From an uncultured Bacillota bacterium (GTDB taxonomy: Bacteria > Bacillota > Clostridia > Peptostreptococcales > Anaerovoracaceae): a stretch of DNA of 14,599 nt. Of the stretch, positions 6,831-14,317 are shown piece by piece. The stretch covers positions 1-14,599 of the forward strand of contig CAUDEQ010000048.1 in the NCBI GenBank assembly GCA_958448635.1. The letters run 5' to 3'. Every line of letters starts with the position of its first letter. Positions within the stretch are counted from its first letter, which is position 1. The position numbers were made by a program, and so were the translations under genes. Below the pieces are notes generated by a model, which searched no databases, had not been told where the DNA came from, and saw nothing but the letters and a program-made list of their open reading frames with translations.

Positions 6831-6846
6831 TGCAAAAATATTTGCA
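6831..6846. promoter_or_regulatory. 16-bp near-palindrome, candidate autoregulatory site of the sigma54 activator
   Basis: TGCAAAAATATTTGCA has 6-bp inverted arms (TGCAAA/TTTGCA) around AATA. Copies matching it at 15 of 16 positions lie at 8461-8476 and, reversed, at 8483-8498 upstream of the ornithine operon. Here it overlaps the -35 element proposed for the activator gene, which suggests negative autoregulation. Binding by that activator is an inference. Confidence 0.55.
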
Positions 6847-6870
6847 CTAAGGCTTTTAATGTGATAGTAT
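6842..6870 (+). promoter_or_regulatory. Putative extended -10 promoter of the sigma54 activator gene
   Basis: TTGCAC (6842-6847, 4/6) is separated by 17 bp from TAGTAT (6865-6870, 4/6), which is preceded by TGA, an extended -10 motif. Transcription would start near 6877, giving a leader of roughly 98 nt before the ATG at 6975. The -35 element lies in the right arm of the 6831-6846 palindrome. Confidence 0.45.
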
Positions 6871-6884
6871 GACAGTGAAGCTGA

Positions 6885-6919
6885 TTTGCAAAGGGCAGAC
6901 AGGCATTTTGCAAAGGGCA
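6885..6919 (+). repeat. Two direct copies of TTTGCAAAGGGCA, 22 bp apart
   Basis: TTTGCAAAGGGCA occurs at 6885-6897 and again at 6907-6919. The starts are 22 bp apart, two helical turns, so both would face the same side of the DNA. They contain the TTTGCA/TGCAAA half-site of the 16-bp near-palindromes. They lie in the leader of the activator gene and may be further binding sites or an RNA element. Confidence 0.6.
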
Positions 6920-6974
6920 AGCCGAAGGCATGCAAGGAAAGCTGAAGTTGTTGACTGTGCAAAAGGAGAGATAT

Positions 6975-8399
6975 ATGAGAGAAAAGGATTATCTGGCGAT
7001 TTTGCAGAAGGGCTCGGAAATTCTGGGAGAGGCTATCCATGTGGTGGATGCCAGCGGAATAACCATAATATACAACGAAGCTATGGCCAAGCTGGAGAAG
7101 ATCAACGTCGAGGACGTGCTGGGAAAGCCGTTCCGAGATGTTTTTTCTTACATACCGAAGAATGAGAGCACACTGACCAAGGCCCTCAGCGAGGGAAAGG
7201 AGACCGCCAACAAGCAGCAGACATACTTTAACATATACGGTAAACAGATAACCACCATAAACACCACTGTTCCCATTGAGGTCAACGGAGAGGTGGTGGC
7301 AGCCATAGAGGTAGCTAAGGATATAACAGATATCAAGAACATGAGCGATACCATTCTGGAGCTGCAGAAGGAGGCTGTGGAGGGGGCAGACAACGACGAA
7401 GCCGAGGCAGCCAAGAGAAGGGGAAAGCCTAAGCTGAAGCAGTACAGCTTCAAGGATCTGACAGGCGCAGAGACAAAGTTCATCGAGGTTCTGGAAATGG
7501 CCAAGAAGGCGGCGAGGACGGATGTATCGGTATTCATATACGGTGAGACGGGAACCGGAAAGGAGCTGTTCGCTCAGAGCATCCATTACGATGGGACAAG
7601 AAAGAGCAAGCCCTTCCTGGCGCAGAACTGTGCGGCGCTTCCCGAGAGCTTGCTGGAAGGAATACTTTTCGGAACCGTCAAGGGCGGCTTTACGGGAGCG
7701 GTGGATAGAGCCGGGCTGTTTGAGCAGGCCAGTGGCGGGACCCTGCTGTTGGATGAGGTGAGCGCCATGCCATATGAACTGCAGGGAAAGCTGCTGAGAG
7801 TGCTGCAGGAGGATTACATACGTCGTGTAGGAGGCAGCAGGGATATACCTGTGGACGTCCGTATCATAGCCACTGTAAACGAGCCGGTCGAGAAGCTGAT
7901 AGCTGAGGGTGCGCTGCGTAAGGACCTCTACTACAGACTCAATATAGTGAATCTTGTGCTGCCTCCCCTCAGAGACAGAAAGGGCGACATACCGCTGTTG
8001 GCCGAGAGATTTCTGGAAAAGCACAATGCCCGATACGGCAAGGAGGTGTGGATGATATCCGATAAGGCCATGGATAAGCTGATGAAATACGACTATCCCG
8101 GAAATGTCAGGGAGCTTGAGAATATCATAATGTCTGCGGTATCCATGACAGACCGGGAGCATGTGCTGAACGAAAAGGATATCAATATAAGCACAGGGCA
8201 TTACGAGCGAGAGACTGTGATGGCCGGCTTCGAGAGGGGCGAAGCCTCACTGGCGGAATATCTTGAGTCCGTTGAAAAGACAGTCATCAGGAGGTATCTC
8301 GCCACCAACAACGGTAATATTTCCAGGACAGCAAAGGATCTGGGCATGCTGAGGCAGAATCTGCAGCATAAGATGAAGAAATACGGACTGGACAGGTAG
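6975..8399 (+). CDS. Sigma54-dependent transcriptional activator, RocR-like (PAS, AAA+, Fis-type HTH)
   Basis: The 474-residue protein has an N-terminal PAS-type sensor (about residues 5-115), a linker with a predicted coiled coil, a sigma54-interaction AAA+ domain and a C-terminal Fis-type HTH (about 432-474, with NISRTAKDLGMLRQNLQHK). In the AAA+ domain, Walker A is GETGTGKE (190-197), the sigma54 contact loop is GGFTGA (237-242) instead of the usual GAFTGA, and Walker B is LLLDEV (D260, E261). LFGTVKG and DRAGLFEQA resemble RocR, the arginine/ornithine catabolism activator of Bacillus. The start at 6975 has AAGGAG six bases upstream; an in-frame ATG at 6930 lacks one. It lies directly before a sigma54 promoter serving the ornithine genes, so it is the obvious activator, with ornithine or a related compound as likely PAS ligand (inferred). 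No terminator separates it from the operon. Confidence 0.94.
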   Translation: MREKDYLAILQKGSEILGEAIHVVDASGITIIYNEAMAKLEKINVEDVLGKPFRDVFSYIPKNESTLTKALSEGKETANKQQTYFNIYGKQITTINTTVPIEVNGEVVAAIEVAKDITDIKNMSDTILELQKEAVEGADNDEAEAAKRRGKPKLKQYSFKDLTGAETKFIEVLEMAKKAARTDVSVFIYGETGTGKELFAQSIHYDGTRKSKPFLAQNCAALPESLLEGILFGTVKGGFTGAVDRAGLFEQASGGTLLLDEVSAMPYELQGKLLRVLQEDYIRRVGGSRDIPVDVRIIATVNEPVEKLIAEGALRKDLYYRLNIVNLVLPPLRDRKGDIPLLAERFLEKHNARYGKEVWMISDKAMDKLMKYDYPGNVRELENIIMSAVSMTDREHVLNEKDINISTGHYERETVMAGFERGEASLAEYLESVEKTVIRRYLATNNGNISRTAKDLGMLRQNLQHKMKKYGLDR

Positions 8400-8424
8400 G
8401 AGCGGAATCGACTGAGGAGGTCAT

Positions 8425-8453
8425 AACGAGAAAAGGCAAAAACGAGAAAAGGC
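8425..8453 (+). repeat. Tandem direct repeat AACGAGAAAAGGC x2
   Basis: AACGAGAAAAGGC is found at 8425-8437 and 8441-8453, a 16-bp period, just after the activator stop codon and before the enhancer sites. No function can be assigned; it may be a recent small duplication. Confidence 0.6.
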
Positions 8454-8460
8454 GAATAAG

Positions 8461-8498
8461 TGCAAAAATATTTGCTAAATAATGCAACTATTTTTGCA
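8461..8498. promoter_or_regulatory. Candidate upstream activating sequence: two opposed 16-bp near-palindromes
   Basis: TGCAAAAATATTTGCT (8461-8476) and TGCAACTATTTTTGCA (8483-8498) each match the 6831-6846 site at 15 of 16 positions, the second as its reverse complement. Their centres are 22 bp apart (two helical turns) and about 116-138 bp upstream of the promoter GG at 8606. This is where enhancer-binding activators normally bind. A second inverted repeat, AACTATTTT/AAAATAGTT (8486-8510), overlaps the second site. The AT-rich stretch from 8511 to 8600 could help DNA looping. Confidence 0.65.
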
Positions 8499-8604
8499 TA
8501 TAAAATAGTTAGAATTATAGAGTAATTGCAGGTCTTTGAACCATAAAAATGTATAAACGGCTGAATTTCAACGTTTCTAAAGATACATAAAAATACATTT
8601 GCAT

Positions 8605-8620
8605 TGGCACGAGACTTGCT
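8605..8620 (+). promoter_or_regulatory. Sigma54 (-24/-12) promoter of the ornithine degradation operon
   Basis: TGGCACGAGACTTGCT matches the consensus TGGCAC-N5-TTGCW, with GG at 8606-8607 and GC at 8618-8619 in correct phase. Transcription would start near 8630, leaving a leader of about 56 nt before ord. The position between a sigma54 activator gene and the operon makes this one of the firmest regulatory calls in the window. Confidence 0.92.
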
Positions 8621-8686
8621 TTTTATTATGGCATGATAAATTCGTATCGCAAATTATGATAAAAAAAGATGAAAAGGAGAATTGAT

Positions 8687-9745
8687 ATGCAGAATGTAAA
8701 AGTAATCATTTGGGGCCTTGGCGCTATGGGCGGCGGAGTTGCTGATATGCTTCTCACAAAGAAAGGTATTGATATCGTAGGCGTAGCAGGAAGAGGAAAG
8801 AAGATCGGAACTTCAATGTATGACTACATCAAGACTGAGAAGGGCGACAGAGAGGACGTTATAATCCAGGCGGCAGAGGATGTTATCAAGCCGGGAGCTG
8901 CGGACATCGTTATACTCTGCACCGATTCATTCACAAAGAACGCTTTCCCAAGAATGAAGTTCATAATGGAACAGGGAATCAACTGCATTACTTCGGCAGA
9001 GGAAATGGCTTATCCTAAGGCTCAGAATCCTGAACTGGCTGAGGAGCTGGATAAGATCGCCAAGGCAAACGGCGTAACTCTGCTGGGAACAGGTATCAAT
9101 CCTGGACACATCATGGATCTGCTGGTACTGGTAATGACAGGCTGCATGACAGATGTTGAGCATATCCTTTCAAGAAGAGTAAATTCACTTTCACCATTCG
9201 GTCCTGCTGTAATGGAAGAGCAGGGAATCGGCATCTCCGTAGAAGAGTTTGCCAAGAGAAAGGCCGAAGGTACAATGTCGGGACACGTTGGCTTTGCTGA
9301 ATCCGTTGGAATGATCGCAGAAGGTCTCGGACTTGGCGTTGAGAAGTTCGCTCAGGACATGAACCCTATCACCACAGACGTTGACAGAAAGTCTCCTTAC
9401 GGCTTTGCAGCAGCAGGCTCATGTGCCGGCGTTGCAATGGAAGCAGATGCTACTCTCAGCAACGGCATGGAAGTGAGAATGGAGCATCCTCAGCAGATCG
9501 AGCCTGAACAGGTAGGCGTTCAGACAGGCGACTACGTTATCATCAAGGGAACTCCAAGCGTTAACATGGTAAACAGCCCTGAGGTTGAAGGCGGTCTGGG
9601 AACCATAGCAATGTGCGCCAACATGATACCGCAGGTTATAAATGCAGATCCGGGTCTTGTAACCATGATAGACCTGCCTGTACCTAGATGCCTGATGGGC
9701 GATGTAAGAGACAGAATAAACCCTGACAAGAAGATCGTGAAATAA
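8687..9745 (+). CDS. ord: 2,4-diaminopentanoate dehydrogenase
   Basis: The 352-residue protein has an N-terminal Rossmann nucleotide-binding motif GLGAMGGG (from residue 10) and the dihydrodipicolinate-reductase-like fold seen in this family, including GTGINPGHIMDLLV and RRVNSLSPFG. The enzyme oxidatively deaminates (2R,4S)-2,4-diaminopentanoate at C4 to 2-amino-4-oxopentanoate, reducing NAD(P)+ and releasing ammonia. This is the redox step of oxidative ornithine fermentation. ATG at 8669 is in frame, but the start at 8687 has AAGGAG seven bases upstream and places the Rossmann motif at the normal distance. First gene after the sigma54 promoter. The next gene, ortA, is 194 nt away across a structured spacer. 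Alone it could be mistaken for a generic DapB-like reductase; the operon fixes its role. Confidence 0.94.
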   Translation: MQNVKVIIWGLGAMGGGVADMLLTKKGIDIVGVAGRGKKIGTSMYDYIKTEKGDREDVIIQAAEDVIKPGAADIVILCTDSFTKNAFPRMKFIMEQGINCITSAEEMAYPKAQNPELAEELDKIAKANGVTLLGTGINPGHIMDLLVLVMTGCMTDVEHILSRRVNSLSPFGPAVMEEQGIGISVEEFAKRKAEGTMSGHVGFAESVGMIAEGLGLGVEKFAQDMNPITTDVDRKSPYGFAAAGSCAGVAMEADATLSNGMEVRMEHPQQIEPEQVGVQTGDYVIIKGTPSVNMVNSPEVEGGLGTIAMCANMIPQVINADPGLVTMIDLPVPRCLMGDVRDRINPDKKIVK

Positions 9746-9939
9746 GAAGCATGTTCCGCGCTCAGGCCGGCGGAAAAGCTTTATATATGACGCCGGAGAC
9801 GACGGCAATCAGGCTCTTTCGAGCTTTTGACAGCCTGAAATGCGCAGATAATAAGGATAAAGAAGCGAGGCACCCTTGGAGTACGAGAGTGCCTCGATTA
9901 ACCACATGAAGAGTTTGAAGTTGAAAGGATTTGTGAAAA
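9746..9939 (+). other. Structured 194-nt spacer between ord and ortA
   Basis: Three inverted repeats occur: CCGGCG/CGCCGG (9767-9772 and 9791-9796), TCAGGCT/AGCCTGA (9809-9815 and 9832-9838) and CGAGGCAC/GTGCCTCG (9866-9873 and 9889-9896). A further TCAGGC at 9762-9767 could compete with 9809-9814 for GCCTGA (9833-9838), so exclusive folds are possible. None is followed by a T-tract, so these are not ordinary terminators. They could be mRNA processing or stability elements, or an unrecognised regulatory RNA. It matches no riboswitch class known to me. Confidence 0.45.
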
Positions 9940-10239
9940 ATGGCTAAGAAAGGCGATTGGGTGAGAATCCATAAAATCATCTTAAAGGCTGAAGAGAGAA
10001 CCGGAAAGCTTCCTGAGGACACCCAGAAGGTTCCTCTGGAAATGTGGACCAAGGGCTATCTTCTGGCAGATGCAGAGATCGGCGATGAAGTGGAAATAGA
10101 ATCGGTGAACGGAAGACGTGAGACGGGAACCTTCATCGAGCTGGAACCGTACTACACTCACGACTACGGCGTTTGCGTACCGGAGCTGCTGGCAATCGAC
10201 AAGCAGGTCAGAGAAATTTTATTTGGAGGTGATAAATAA
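9940..10239 (+). CDS. ortA: 2-amino-4-oxopentanoate (AKP) thiolase, alpha subunit
   Basis: This 99-residue soluble protein (start MAKKGDWVRIHKIILKAEER, later VPLEMWTKGYLLADAEIGDEV) matches the small OrtA subunit in size and position. With OrtB it forms the thiolase that uses CoA to split 2-amino-4-oxopentanoate into alanine and acetyl-CoA. The small-barrel segment IGDEVEIESVNGRRETGTF is typical of OrtA; catalysis is attributed to the PLP-binding partner. ATG has AAAGGA about 10 nt upstream, after the structured spacer. The stop overlaps the ortB start by one base (TAATG), indicating translational coupling and equal subunit production. Confidence 0.92.
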   Translation: MAKKGDWVRIHKIILKAEERTGKLPEDTQKVPLEMWTKGYLLADAEIGDEVEIESVNGRRETGTFIELEPYYTHDYGVCVPELLAIDKQVREILFGGDK

Positions 10240-11657
10240 TGGCTAAATTACCTCAGGATTACGATAGCGTAATGGCAAGAAAAAATGAAGTTATGAACAA
10301 GGCGCTTTCCATAGACTACTCCGTATTCGAGTCGGGCTCCATGGCATTTGACTATGAGAGAATGATGAGAGAGACAGGCTACAGTCTGGAGGAAATGCAG
10401 GAAATACAGTACAGCGTAGGCGTGGGAAATACTCCTATTCTGGAGCTTAAGAATCTTACGGCTCTGGCAAGAAGCTGTGCTCCTGAAGGAAAGGGCGCAA
10501 GGATATTCATCAAGGATGAGGCGTGCAACCCATCGGGAAGCTTCAAGGCAAGAAGAGCCGCCAATGCGGTGTATCATGCCAAGAAGCTGGGATATAAGGG
10601 CGTTATCGCCGCAACCTCGGGAAACTACGGTGCTGCCGTTGCTTCGCAGGCCGCCATCGCAGGTCTGGAATGTATCATAGTTCAGGAATGTTACGACTCC
10701 AATGGAGTTGGTCAGCCTGAAATCGTTGAAAAGGCAAGAAAGTGTGAAGCTCTGGGCGCAGAGGTCGTGCAGCTCACAGTGGGACCTGAACTTTTCTATA
10801 AATTCATACTGCTGTTGGAGGAGACGGGATATTTCAACGCATCGCTGTATACTCCGTTCGGTATCGCCGGAGTTGAGACGCTGGGATACGAGGTTTCAAT
10901 GCAGTTTAGAGAAAAGTTCGGCAGAGATCCGGATGTTGTGGTATGCACCAACGCAGGCGGAGGAAACCTTACGGGAACAGCAAGGGGTCTTCTGAAGGCC
11001 GGCGCTACAGATACAAAGGTTATAGGAGCTTCCATAGACCTGACAGGTCTCCACATGGCTTCAGATGTTGCTTTCAATAAGAAATCATGCACGACGGGAC
11101 ATACGGGCTTCGGCGTTCCATATGCCGTTGACCCTGATCACTCCGATGTTCCAAGGTCGGCTGCAAGACCTCTGAGATATATGGACAGATACGTTACCAT
11201 AACCCAGGGCGACGTGTTCTATATCACAGAGTGTCTGGCAACTCTGGAAGGAATGGAAAAGGGCCCTGCCGGAAACACCTCGTTGGCTGCCGCATTTGCA
11301 CTGGCTCAGGAGTTGGATCAGGATCAGATGATAGTTGTTCAGGAAACTGAATATACGGGAGCAGGAAAGCATCTGCAGCCGCAGCTGTCATTTGCAAGAG
11401 AAAACGGCATAGAGGTAAGGTTCGGAGACCCTGAAGAAGAGATTCCGGGAAAGAGCGTTATAATACCGTCCCATCCATCTCTCATCAAGGCAAAGGATAT
11501 GGATCTTGACAGGCAGAAGAAATCCCTCATCAGAGTAAATCTCAGAAAGTACGGAACGGAGCTGACAGAGGAGGATTACAAGTATCTCTGCGAGGAAACA
11601 AAGAAGGATATGGACTGGGTAAGGGCCGCAGTTGAAGAAGTAAAAGCCGCTTTATAG
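10239..11657 (+). CDS. ortB: 2-amino-4-oxopentanoate (AKP) thiolase, beta subunit (PLP-dependent)
   Basis: The 472-residue protein belongs to fold-type II PLP enzymes (threonine synthase-like). SGSFKARRA contains the probable Schiff-base lysine K103, ATSGNYG follows, and the phosphate-binding loop AGGGN is at 239-243. It is the catalytic subunit of the thiolase that yields alanine and acetyl-CoA, the energy-conserving branch because acetyl-CoA can give ATP through acetate. A strong GGAGGTGAT box lies inside the end of ortA, and the start codon overlaps the ortA stop. A 51-nt gap precedes oraS. Without context it could be taken for threonine synthase or diaminopropionate ammonia-lyase, but pairing with ortA and oraSE makes the call secure. 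Confidence 0.95.
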   Translation: MAKLPQDYDSVMARKNEVMNKALSIDYSVFESGSMAFDYERMMRETGYSLEEMQEIQYSVGVGNTPILELKNLTALARSCAPEGKGARIFIKDEACNPSGSFKARRAANAVYHAKKLGYKGVIAATSGNYGAAVASQAAIAGLECIIVQECYDSNGVGQPEIVEKARKCEALGAEVVQLTVGPELFYKFILLLEETGYFNASLYTPFGIAGVETLGYEVSMQFREKFGRDPDVVVCTNAGGGNLTGTARGLLKAGATDTKVIGASIDLTGLHMASDVAFNKKSCTTGHTGFGVPYAVDPDHSDVPRSAARPLRYMDRYVTITQGDVFYITECLATLEGMEKGPAGNTSLAAAFALAQELDQDQMIVVQETEYTGAGKHLQPQLSFARENGIEVRFGDPEEEIPGKSVIIPSHPSLIKAKDMDLDRQKKSLIRVNLRKYGTELTEEDYKYLCEETKKDMDWVRAAVEEVKAAL

Positions 11658-11708
11658 GAATGAAGCCTTTGCAGGAGAGGCTGTGAAGGTAAAGAAGGAG
11701 AAAACAGG

Positions 11709-12071
11709 ATGAAAAGAGACAATGATTTTGAACAGCGCAGACAGCATATAGCTAATCTGACGGATCAGGAGCTCTACGATAGATTTTGGGAGCTGACAGC
11801 ACAAGTTGTAGATCCTCTTCTTGAGCTTGGAAGAAAGAACACTACTCCTTCCGTGGAAAGAGCTGTTCTTCTGAGAATGGGAGTATCGTCGTTGGATACA
11901 CAGAAGATAGTGGAAGGCTGCATGGACAGAGGTCTTATGGGACACGGTGCGGGACATGTGGTTTACAAGATATCACAGGAAAAGGGCATTTCAATACGTG
12001 AAGCAAGCATCAAGCTTGCAGAAGGCGAGTACTGGGATGATGCGGTAGCTTTGTTCAAGGGAGGTAAGTAA
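11709..12071 (+). CDS. oraS: D-ornithine 4,5-aminomutase, small subunit (OraS)
   Basis: The 120-residue helical protein begins MKRDNDFEQRRQHIANLTDQ and has the conserved run LLELGRKNTTPSVERAVLLR followed by MGVSS and GLMGHGAGHVVYK. The size and sequence fit OraS, the small partner of the adenosylcobalamin- and PLP-dependent mutase that moves the terminal amino group of D-ornithine from C5 to C4. The subunit is needed for activity and assembly but carries neither cofactor motif. A good AAGGAG precedes the ATG. Only one base separates its stop from oraE, whose GGGAGG box lies in the last codons of oraS, so the two subunits are translationally coupled. Confidence 0.95.
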   Translation: MKRDNDFEQRRQHIANLTDQELYDRFWELTAQVVDPLLELGRKNTTPSVERAVLLRMGVSSLDTQKIVEGCMDRGLMGHGAGHVVYKISQEKGISIREASIKLAEGEYWDDAVALFKGGK

Positions 12072-12072
12072 G

Positions 12073-14289
12073 ATGGCAGATTACAAGCTGGAACCAAATG
12101 AAAAATTAGATATTCGCGAAATACTTAAGGACCTGGACAAATACGAGCCGAGAAGAAGAGGCTGGGCGTGGAGAAAGCCTGCTCCCGGTCTGAAGATGGG
12201 ACCTTTTGAATACAAGGATTGTTCAGAGCCGCTGAAGAACGGCGTGGGACTTCCTCCTGCCAAGTACTTCGGAAACATAGACCCTCAGCCGATGCCGGTG
12301 ATCACCACGGAGATAGCATCGGGAAGGTTCGAGGATGACATCAGAAGAATGAGGATGGCTGCATGGCACGGCGCAGACCACCTGATGGTTATAAGACATA
12401 TGGGTCAGTCTCACATCGACGGTCTGATGGAGGGAACTCCTCAGGGCATCGGCGGCGTCCCTATCACCAGAAAGCAGGTGAGAGCGCAGAGAAAGGCCAT
12501 AGATATAATAGAGGACGAGGTTGGTCGTCCTATCAATTATCACTCCTATGTATCGGGAGTGGCAGGCCCTGATGTAGCAGTAATGTTCGCAGAAGAGGGC
12601 ATCAACGGAGCGCATCAGGACCCTCAGTACAACGTGCTTTACAGGGACATCAACTGTGTAAGATCCTTCGTAGACGCATGTGAATCCAAGAAGATTCTGG
12701 CATGGGCAGACATACTGCAGATCGATGGAGCGCACAACGCCAATGCCACAGCCAGAGAGGCATGGAAGGTAATGCCTGAGCTCATAGTTCAGCACGCCAT
12801 AAACTCACTGTTCTCCGAAAAGGTAGGTATCAAGCCTGAGAACATTTCACTGTCGACAGTTCCTCCTACAGCAACACCTGCTCCTGCAGTTTATATGGAT
12901 CTTCCATATGCAGTGGCTCTGAGAGAAATCTGCGACAGGTACAAGATGAGAGCACAGCAGAATACCAAGTACATCTGTTCCTCGGCGAGAGAGGCCACAG
13001 TAACTCACGTTCTCAACATGCTCATATCCAAGCTGACCAGAGCCGATATCCAGTCGACCATCACTCCTGATGAAGGAAGAAACGTTCCTTGGCACATCTA
13101 CAATATAGAGGCTACTGACAATGCGAAGCAGACTCTGTTGGGACTTGACGGTCTGATGGAAATGGTAGAGCTGAAAAAGGACGGTCCGCTGCGTGAAAAA
13201 GCAAGGGAGATCAAGGAAAAGGCACTGCTGTTCATGGAAGAGATCGTTGAAGTGGGCGGATATTTCCAGGCGGTGCAGGAAGGCTTCTTCGTTGACTCGG
13301 CAGAATATCCTGAGAGAAACGGAGACGGTATCGCCAGAAAGATAGAAGGCGGAGTAGGATACGGTTATATATTCGAAAGAGAAGATGACTACATGGCTCC
13401 TGTAACTGCTCATTTCGGTTACAATAACGTTGAGCAGTACGGCGGTGACCCTGCAGATCCTGCTGCCCTCATCGGTGGATGTACATTCGAAGACAGGAGC
13501 AAGATCGTTTATATTGATGAGCTGGAGGAAGAGGATACAGTAGCAACAAGACTTGAAAAGGTTGCCAAGTACCACGATGGAGAAGCGCTGATTCCTGAAA
13601 TGGAATGGTGCGGAGACGGTATCGTGATGATGACCATGTGCGTTCCTACTCACGTGAGAGCTGCCGAGGCTGCCGCTCTTGAGATAGGAAAGAAGCTAGG
13701 TCTGGAGGACCCTGAGGTTATCAGTAAAGAGGTTCTTCAGGAGGCTGAAGGTACGAGAATAGAGATGAAGGGCAAGCTGACCTTTGACATCGACCCGAAT
13801 ACTCTTGAGATCCCGCCTGAACCTCATCACCTCGACGATGAGACTCTCTTCAAGGAATTCTCGGAACATCCTATGCAGGTTGTCTGCGGAACAGTGGGAG
13901 AAGACGAGCATTCAGTAGGACTGAGAGAGATCATCAACATCAAGCACGGCGGTATCGAGAAGTGGGGTGTAAAGGTAGAATATCTGGGAACCTCAGTGCC
14001 TGTTGAGAAGCTGGTGGACGCAGCGGTAGAGCTGAATGCCGATGCGATCCTGGCATCGACCATCATTTCTCACGACAATGTTCACTATAAGAACATGAAG
14101 AGAATAAACGATCTGGCCATCGAAAAGGGCATCAGAGACAAGGTTATAATAGCGGCAGGAGGAACGCAGGTAGTTCCTGAAGAAGCCAGAAACACGGGAA
14201 TCGACGAAGGCTTCGGAAGAGACTCCCACGGCATAGACGTTGCCACCTTCCTGGCTGAAGAAGCAATGAGGAGAAGAGGCGAGCTGTAA
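12073..14289 (+). CDS. oraE: D-ornithine 4,5-aminomutase, large subunit (OraE), B12 and PLP dependent
   Basis: The 738-residue protein is full length for OraE. The N-terminal and middle parts form the TIM barrel that binds PLP and substrate. The C-terminal Rossmann domain carries the cobalamin motif DEHSVG, whose His (residue 613) should be the lower cobalt ligand. The lysine in NIKHGG (residue 624) lies 11 residues later, exactly as in the Clostridium sticklandii enzyme (His618, Lys629), where that lysine holds PLP in the resting state. LGTSVPVEKLVDAA and IIAAGGTQ complete the B12 fold. It catalyses the radical rearrangement of D-ornithine to 2,4-diaminopentanoate. Last gene of the operon, with a terminator 29 nt beyond. 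No orr racemase, MutS-like/chaperone ATPase or transporter follows inside the window. Confidence 0.97.
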   Translation: MADYKLEPNEKLDIREILKDLDKYEPRRRGWAWRKPAPGLKMGPFEYKDCSEPLKNGVGLPPAKYFGNIDPQPMPVITTEIASGRFEDDIRRMRMAAWHGADHLMVIRHMGQSHIDGLMEGTPQGIGGVPITRKQVRAQRKAIDIIEDEVGRPINYHSYVSGVAGPDVAVMFAEEGINGAHQDPQYNVLYRDINCVRSFVDACESKKILAWADILQIDGAHNANATAREAWKVMPELIVQHAINSLFSEKVGIKPENISLSTVPPTATPAPAVYMDLPYAVALREICDRYKMRAQQNTKYICSSAREATVTHVLNMLISKLTRADIQSTITPDEGRNVPWHIYNIEATDNAKQTLLGLDGLMEMVELKKDGPLREKAREIKEKALLFMEEIVEVGGYFQAVQEGFFVDSAEYPERNGDGIARKIEGGVGYGYIFEREDDYMAPVTAHFGYNNVEQYGGDPADPAALIGGCTFEDRSKIVYIDELEEEDTVATRLEKVAKYHDGEALIPEMEWCGDGIVMMTMCVPTHVRAAEAAALEIGKKLGLEDPEVISKEVLQEAEGTRIEMKGKLTFDIDPNTLEIPPEPHHLDDETLFKEFSEHPMQVVCGTVGEDEHSVGLREIINIKHGGIEKWGVKVEYLGTSVPVEKLVDAAVELNADAILASTIISHDNVHYKNMKRINDLAIEKGIRDKVIIAAGGTQVVPEEARNTGIDEGFGRDSHGIDVATFLAEEAMRRRGEL

Positions 14290-14317
14290 AAGGCAAGCCA
14301 TGAGATACGAAGCTCAG

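Noticed and set aside
6795..8201. A long minus-strand open frame of 468 codons opposite the activator gene
   Set aside because: It is a mirror of the well-supported activator gene, with low-complexity Leu/His/Gln-rich content, no ribosome binding site logic and no family resemblance.
9751..9909. A 52-codon open frame (starting MFRAQAGGKALYM) in the ord-ortA spacer, possible leader peptide
   Set aside because: There is no proper ribosome binding site, the sequence looks like nothing I recognise, and its length is within chance expectation. The inverted repeats explain the region better.
12847..13653. A 268-codon minus-strand open frame opposite oraE
   Set aside because: Shadow of oraE, which is conserved throughout; no independent evidence of coding.
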